A model generated the notes under the pieces. It saw only the letters and a program-made list of their open reading frames with translations. It was not told the origin of the DNA and made no database searches. A DNA stretch of 64,000 nt, taken from NCBI GenBank assembly GCA_902785105.1, contig CACZXF010000001.1:1-64000 (forward strand), written 5' to 3'. This document shows, one piece after another, positions 60,062 to 64,000 of the stretch. Numbering within the stretch: the stretch's first letter is position 1; each line of letters opens with the position of its first letter. This stretch comes from an uncultured Eubacteriales bacterium (GTDB lineage Bacteria > Bacillota > Clostridia > Christensenellales > Aristaeellaceae). The position numbers were made by a program, and so were the translations under genes.

Positions 60062-61156
60062 TCAAAGCAGATGCGCGCATTGCTTGTCGAAGGATATGAA
60101 GGCGTCGTCGCCCACGTTGAAAATCTTCTTGTTGATGGGGCAGTTGTCGGTGATCTTGACGAGGGTGTCCCCCACCCGTACGTGGTAATTCTGGTAAGCG
60201 CCCATGAAGCAGGACAGCTCCACCTTGCAGGGCAGCATGCCCTTGTCGGCAATGACGATGGCTTCGGGGCGGAGGACGATCTTGGCCTCGGCTCCGGGGG
60301 ATGCCTTGCCTGCACCGTCAGTCGCCACCGATACCGGATGGCCGTTGACATCGATCACCGTCTCATTGGCGGCAGTAGTTTTCACCGTGCCCTTCAGGAA
60401 ATTGCACTCGCCGATGAAGTCGGCCACGAACTCACTGTTGGGGCGGTAGTAGATCTCCGTAGGCGAGCCCATCTGGGCGATGACGCCGCCCTTCATCAGT
60501 ATGATGTTGTCGGAGATGGACATGGCCTCGGACTGGTCGTGGGTGACGTAGATGGCGGTGATGCCCAGCTTCTGCTGGATGCGGCGGATCTCCGTGCGCA
60601 TCTGCACGCGGAGCTTGGCGTCCAGGTTGGAGAGGGGCTCATCGAAGAGCAGCACGCCCGGCTCCACCACCAAGGCACGGGCCAGGGCCACGCGCTGCTG
60701 CTGGCCGCCGGAGAGCTGGTTGGTCATGCGGGCCTCCATGCCGGAAAGCTCCACCAGAGCGAGGATCTCCGTCACGCGACGCTGGATCTCATCCTTGGGG
60801 ACCTTTCTCAGTCGCAGGCCGTAGGCCACGTTGTCGAACACGTTGTAGTGCGGGAAAAGCGCGTAGCTCTGGAACACCATGGCCGTGTCGCGCTTGTTGG
60901 GGGTCAGGGCGTTAATGGGCTCGCCGCCCAGGTAGATTTCACCCTCGTCCGGCGACTCGAAGCCCGCGATCATGCGGAGGGTGGTGGTCTTGCCGCAGCC
61001 GGAGGGACCCAGCAAGGTGACGAAGGTGCCGGGCTCAATGTCGATGTTCACGTCGTGGACAGCGTAAAAGTCCTTGCCGGTCTTGGGGTCCTTGTAGATC
61101 TTGGAGATGTGGTTGAGCTTCACGCCCTTGGGCTGTTTGACGCGCATATCGGCCAT
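60062..61156 (-). CDS. ABC transporter ATP-binding protein (PotA/FbpC type)
   Basis: 364 residues. Walker A GPSGCGKTT near residue 51, Q-loop VFQSYALFPH, signature LSGGQQQRVALARAL, Walker B LLFDEPLSNLD and a C-terminal TOBE domain after residue 270. It energises import with the permease upstream; typical substrates are iron(III), polyamines, thiamine or phosphonates. Gap to the permease stop is one base. No binding-protein gene lies between. Confidence 0.92.
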   Translation of the reverse strand: MADMRVKQPKGVKLNHISKIYKDPKTGKDFYAVHDVNIDIEPGTFVTLLGPSGCGKTTTLRMIAGFESPDEGEIYLGGEPINALTPNKRDTAMVFQSYALFPHYNVFDNVAYGLRLRKVPKDEIQRRVTEILALVELSGMEARMTNQLSGGQQQRVALARALVVEPGVLLFDEPLSNLDAKLRVQMRTEIRRIQQKLGITAIYVTHDQSEAMSISDNIILMKGGVIAQMGSPTEIYYRPNSEFVADFIGECNFLKGTVKTTAANETVIDVNGHPVSVATDGAGKASPGAEAKIVLRPEAIVIADKGMLPCKVELSCFMGAYQNYHVRVGDTLVKITDNCPINKKIFNVGDDAFISFDKQCAHLL

Positions 61157-61157
61157 T

Positions 61158-62870
61158 TTACTCAGCCTCCTTCATTTGCTTGCTGGTGCCGAAGTGTTTG
61201 ATGACCCAGTTCATCAGCACCACGGAGCCGTAGGTGATCAGTATCAGTATGGTGGCGAAGGCGCAGGCGATGCTGTAGGCGCCCTTTTCCGCGAATTCAT
61301 TGATCTGCACGGTGATGAGCAGGTAGCTGGGCGTCACCAGCAGTATGATGGCGGAGATGGCGGTGATGGAGCGCACGAAGGCGGTCACCAGGCCGGAGAG
61401 GAAGGAATCCTTGATGAGCGGCAGCGTGACGGAGGTGAACACCTTCAGGCTGTCCGCGCCCATGTCGTAGGCGGATTCCTCGATGGACTTGTCGATCTGA
61501 CGAAGCGCTGAGATACCGGACCTTGTACCCGTGGGCAGCGAACGAACCACGAACACGATGACCAGTATCAAGCCCGTGCCATAGATGCCGCTGAGTATGC
61601 CGGTATGGAACAGGCCGTTGGCGAAGCCGCGGATATAGCCCACGCCCAGCACCGTGCCGGGCACGGCCATGGCGAGAATGGAAACCGCCTCGATGAAGCC
61701 CTTGCCCCGGAACTGACGCTTGACCACGAGGTAGGAGATGATCATGGAGAGCAGCGCCGTAATGGGCGAGGCGATCAGCGAGAGCACAAAGGAATCCCGG
61801 AAGGCCTGCAAGCCGCGATAGCGGGTGAACACCTGTTGGAACCACTTGAAGGTCAGCGGGGTGAACTTATAGCCCCAGGTGGGGAACAGTGCGCCGATGG
61901 GCACGCAGATGTACATCATGATGACGAACACCGCCGCCAGGGAGCAGAGCAGCGTCAGGGGGATGGTGACGGACTTGTCCTCGATGAGCATACGGACGCG
62001 GCTGGCCTTGCCGGAGAGTGTGGAGACCGTCTTGCGCTCCAGATAATATTTCTGCACCGCGAACATCGCCAGCGTGATGCACAGCAGCACCACGGCCATG
62101 GCCGCCGCGCCCTGCTTATCCATGGCGCCGGTGATTTGCAGGTAGATGGTCGTCGCCAGGGTGTCGTAGCTGCCGCCAATGATCATGGGGTTGGCGAAGT
62201 CGGCGATGGATTCGATGAAGGTCACCAGGAAGGCGTTGCCCAGGCCGGGGAGCAGCAGGGGCAGCGTCACCGTGGTGAACACCGTCCAGCGGGAAGCGCC
62301 CATGTCCCGGGCGGCCTCCTCCATGGAGGGGTCGATGTTCTTGAGCAAGCCCTTGAGCATCATGTAGCAGACCGGGAAGAAGGTCAGCGTCTGGACGATG
62401 ACGATGCCCCAGTAGCCGTAGATGTTGTTGTCATAGATGCCCAGCAGGAAGCGGGTGATCAGCCCCGCCTTGCCGAACAGCATGATCATGGACAGGGAGA
62501 GCACAAAGGGGGGCGACACCACGGGCAGCATGGAGACGACCTTGAAAAGGCCGCCCACCGCCTTGCGCATCCTGACATAGACCTCCACATACGCGAACAG
62601 CAGGCCCACCAGCGTGGACAGTATGCCCACCACGAAGCCCACCTTCAGCGTATTGGTGATGGCCCTCCGGAAGGTGTGCATCTGGAAGATGCGCTGGAAG
62701 GTCTCCAGAGAAAGACCAGTTTCGCCATAAAGGCTGTCCACCAGCAGTATCGCCAGCGGATAGAGTATGAACAGCGTCAGAAAGGTGATCAGGAGCACGA
62801 TGGTGGTCATCATGATGGGGTCCGCCATCAGCTTCTTCCGATCCAGCGCCGCGCTTTGGCCGCGTGCCAT
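61158..62870 (-). CDS. ABC transporter permease, fused two-domain type (FbpB/PhnU/ThiP-like)
   Basis: 570 residues with two permease domains (about 20-275 and 310-565), each with about six helices and an EAA-type loop (EEAARDMGASRWTVFTTVTL; EESAYDMGADSLKVFTSVTL). Both halves of the channel are on one chain. The start at 62870 has AAAGGAGAGG; the frame from 62957 has no such site. Likely substrates: iron(III) or a related small ion or polyamine. It is co-transcribed with the ATPase. Confidence 0.9.
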   Translation of the reverse strand: MARGQSAALDRKKLMADPIMMTTIVLLITFLTLFILYPLAILLVDSLYGETGLSLETFQRIFQMHTFRRAITNTLKVGFVVGILSTLVGLLFAYVEVYVRMRKAVGGLFKVVSMLPVVSPPFVLSLSMIMLFGKAGLITRFLLGIYDNNIYGYWGIVIVQTLTFFPVCYMMLKGLLKNIDPSMEEAARDMGASRWTVFTTVTLPLLLPGLGNAFLVTFIESIADFANPMIIGGSYDTLATTIYLQITGAMDKQGAAAMAVVLLCITLAMFAVQKYYLERKTVSTLSGKASRVRMLIEDKSVTIPLTLLCSLAAVFVIMMYICVPIGALFPTWGYKFTPLTFKWFQQVFTRYRGLQAFRDSFVLSLIASPITALLSMIISYLVVKRQFRGKGFIEAVSILAMAVPGTVLGVGYIRGFANGLFHTGILSGIYGTGLILVIVFVVRSLPTGTRSGISALRQIDKSIEESAYDMGADSLKVFTSVTLPLIKDSFLSGLVTAFVRSITAISAIILLVTPSYLLITVQINEFAEKGAYSIACAFATILILITYGSVVLMNWVIKHFGTSKQMKEAE

Positions 62871-62950
62871 CAGCAGCCTCTCCTTTCGTGGGTGAGATTG
62901 GGTAATAAGAAAAATGGGAATCATTTCCTGTGATGGGCCTGGTTCGTATC

Positions 62951-62970
62951 CCGACAAGCTCCGTTTATAA
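62951..62970. repeat. Solo outer arm of the compound palindrome family
   Basis: CCGACAAGCTCCGTTTATAA matches the right outer arm with two changes. No core or partner arm is near. Confidence 0.45.
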
Positions 62971-62982
62971 CGGAACTCCGCC

Positions 62983-64000
62983 TCACAGCTCCTTAAACGT
63001 CACCATCGCCTCAAACTGATACCAGGGGTCGCCGCGATCGAGGGTGGTCGCCATCAGGATGGTCATATCGGGCGTGAGGGTCAGGGCGGTTTCCTCGCCA
63101 CCCACGACGAAGGTCACGGGTGCAGAGAAATCCACCATGTGCTCATTGAGGAACATGCTGAACTCGCCGTTCACGTTCTGGGTATCGACGATGAAGCGGT
63201 TGTCGCCGTCCGCCTTCACGGTTATCACGCCCTGATTGGTGGTATAGGGGGCCGAGAGGTAATAAAAGCTCTCCGTCTCCCGAAGCTCCGCGCGGGTGGT
63301 GAGGTCCCACACGACATTCAGCGGCATGGGGTCGCGGGTATACTGGTCCATGTAATCCGGCGGGAAGGAATCCACGGGCTCATGGGTGCGGTCACCTTCT
63401 TTGAGCCAGGCGGCAGCGTCGCTCATCACCTCGATGGGCACGCGGCTGGAATCATCGTAGTTGTGCCCCTCGTTGTAGTGGATCAGCGTCCGGTGCTCAT
63501 AGCCGCCGTTCCGGCTTTGGAGCTCGTCCAGCTTCATGCCGTATTCGGCGGTGACCTTATTGCGGTCATACTCCGCGTCGAACTCGCCCGCCTGGAGCTG
63601 TATGGGCAGGTTCCGGAGGTTGATCAGGGAGACGCCGTTGGGATGGCCGGAGGACATGTTGGCCGCGGCGAAGCGGTCCGGCATACGGGTGGAAATGGCG
63701 TACACGCCGTCGCCGCCGGCGGAGAAGCCCTCCAGGTAGACCCGGTTGGGATCGACGTCCTCCGTGAGGATCATGTACTGTATCAGCCGGTCATAGAGGG
63801 GATAGGATTCCGGGTTGAAATGGGTGTCCCAGGTGTCCCGCACGCCCCGGACCGCCACATAGACGCCGCAGTCCAAATCATCCGAGTAGTAGAGCATCAT
63901 GTCCACCCACTGGGAATCGTTGAAATCCGGCGTCTCGTCCCAGCCGCCGCCGTGCATGGCGATGTAGAGGGGGTAGCCCGCCTCCGGCTTGTCGCCGATC
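62983..64000 (-). CDS. Alpha/beta-hydrolase, esterase-type (5' end outside the window)
   Basis: The last 338 or so residues of a secreted-esterase/PHB-depolymerase-like hydrolase. The oxyanion segment HGGGW follows GYPLYIAM, nucleophile motif is EGFSAGGDG (GxSxG), and a late HNYDDS may carry the catalytic His. A C-terminal beta domain (about residues 235-end) follows. The frame stays open across the right edge, so the start and any signal peptide are not seen. Confidence 0.8.
   Translation of the reverse strand, partial: IGDKPEAGYPLYIAMHGGGWDETPDFNDSQWVDMMLYYSDDLDCGVYVAVRGVRDTWDTHFNPESYPLYDRLIQYMILTEDVDPNRVYLEGFSAGGDGVYAISTRMPDRFAAANMSSGHPNGVSLINLRNLPIQLQAGEFDAEYDRNKVTAEYGMKLDELQSRNGGYEHRTLIHYNEGHNYDDSSRVPIEVMSDAAAWLKEGDRTHEPVDSFPPDYMDQYTRDPMPLNVVWDLTTRAELRETESFYYLSAPYTTNQGVITVKADGDNRFIVDTQNVNGEFSMFLNEHMVDFSAPVTFVVGGEETALTLTPDMTILMATTLDRGDPWYQFEAMVTFKEL

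Overview
The window looks like chromosome of a strictly anaerobic, GC-rich, spore-former-like Bacillota (class Clostridia). The evidence is the CO dehydrogenase/acetyl-CoA synthase genes, a trimeric [FeFe] hydrogenase, ferredoxin-linked 2-oxoacid oxidation, a T-box before thrS, a CIRCE element before htpG, and Gram-positive style ribosome binding sites with frequent TTG/GTG starts. A Christensenellales-like gut lineage is my guess from overall style; no rRNA is present to test it. Coding regions are GC-rich, and the promoters have clear sigma-A type -35/-10 boxes.

Layout, left to right. 0-5 kb: a corrinoid-activation (RACo-like) protein with a cytidine-deaminase-like partner, then an ECF sigma/anti-sigma/SIMPL operon. 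5-8.5 kb: tRNA-Leu(CAA) and the DUF2232-rplI-dnaB replication/ribosome cluster. 8.6-12.2 kb: a P-loop ATPase plus a four-subunit 2-oxoacid:ferredoxin oxidoreductase. 13.4-22.5 kb: two operons that share a 70-bp promoter block (an uroporphyrinogen-decarboxylase-like methyltransferase, a rhamnose-mutarotase-like protein and a pterin methyltransferase; and a sugar ABC importer), next to an AraC regulator. 22.5-25 kb: a small conserved protein, DNA polymerase IV, and a scar with broken pieces of a transposase and of a DUF6079/BREX-type ATPase. 25.2-30.5 kb: cooS-cooC-acsB of the Wood-Ljungdahl pathway. 30.6-39.4 kb: an MMPL transporter, a 1,479-residue secreted xxxLxxG heptad-repeat protein, DUF308 and TetR genes, and a secreted protein. 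39.6-42.1 kb: a QueG-like Fe-S protein and an AGCS amino-acid symporter. 42.5-48.5 kb: hydCBA and a diguanylate cyclase. 48.7-56.3 kb: htpG, T-box/thrS (a TGS-less enzyme with an insertion), U32 peptidase-family protein, YesL-like and DUF3786 proteins. 56.5-64 kb: uracil permease, a fused PreA-like dihydropyrimidine dehydrogenase, a K+ channel, an iron/polyamine-type ABC transporter and an edge-truncated esterase.

Physiology (inference): pyruvate-type or branched 2-oxoacid oxidation reduces ferredoxin; HydABC couples ferredoxin, NAD(H) and H2; CODH/ACS uses reduced ferredoxin to make acetyl-CoA. The RACo-like protein and the two methyltransferase-family proteins could feed methyl groups into corrinoid chemistry, although no corrinoid protein is present in the window.

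The most striking non-genic signal is a dispersed family of compound palindromes. Conserved AT-rich outer arms flank different GC-rich inner palindromes at more than a dozen intergenic places; one copy has replaced the end of a gene and now encodes its C-terminus. Other leads are the 70-bp shared AraC-type promoter block, a long structured leader before cooS, and the TetR/heptad-repeat/MMPL envelope operon.
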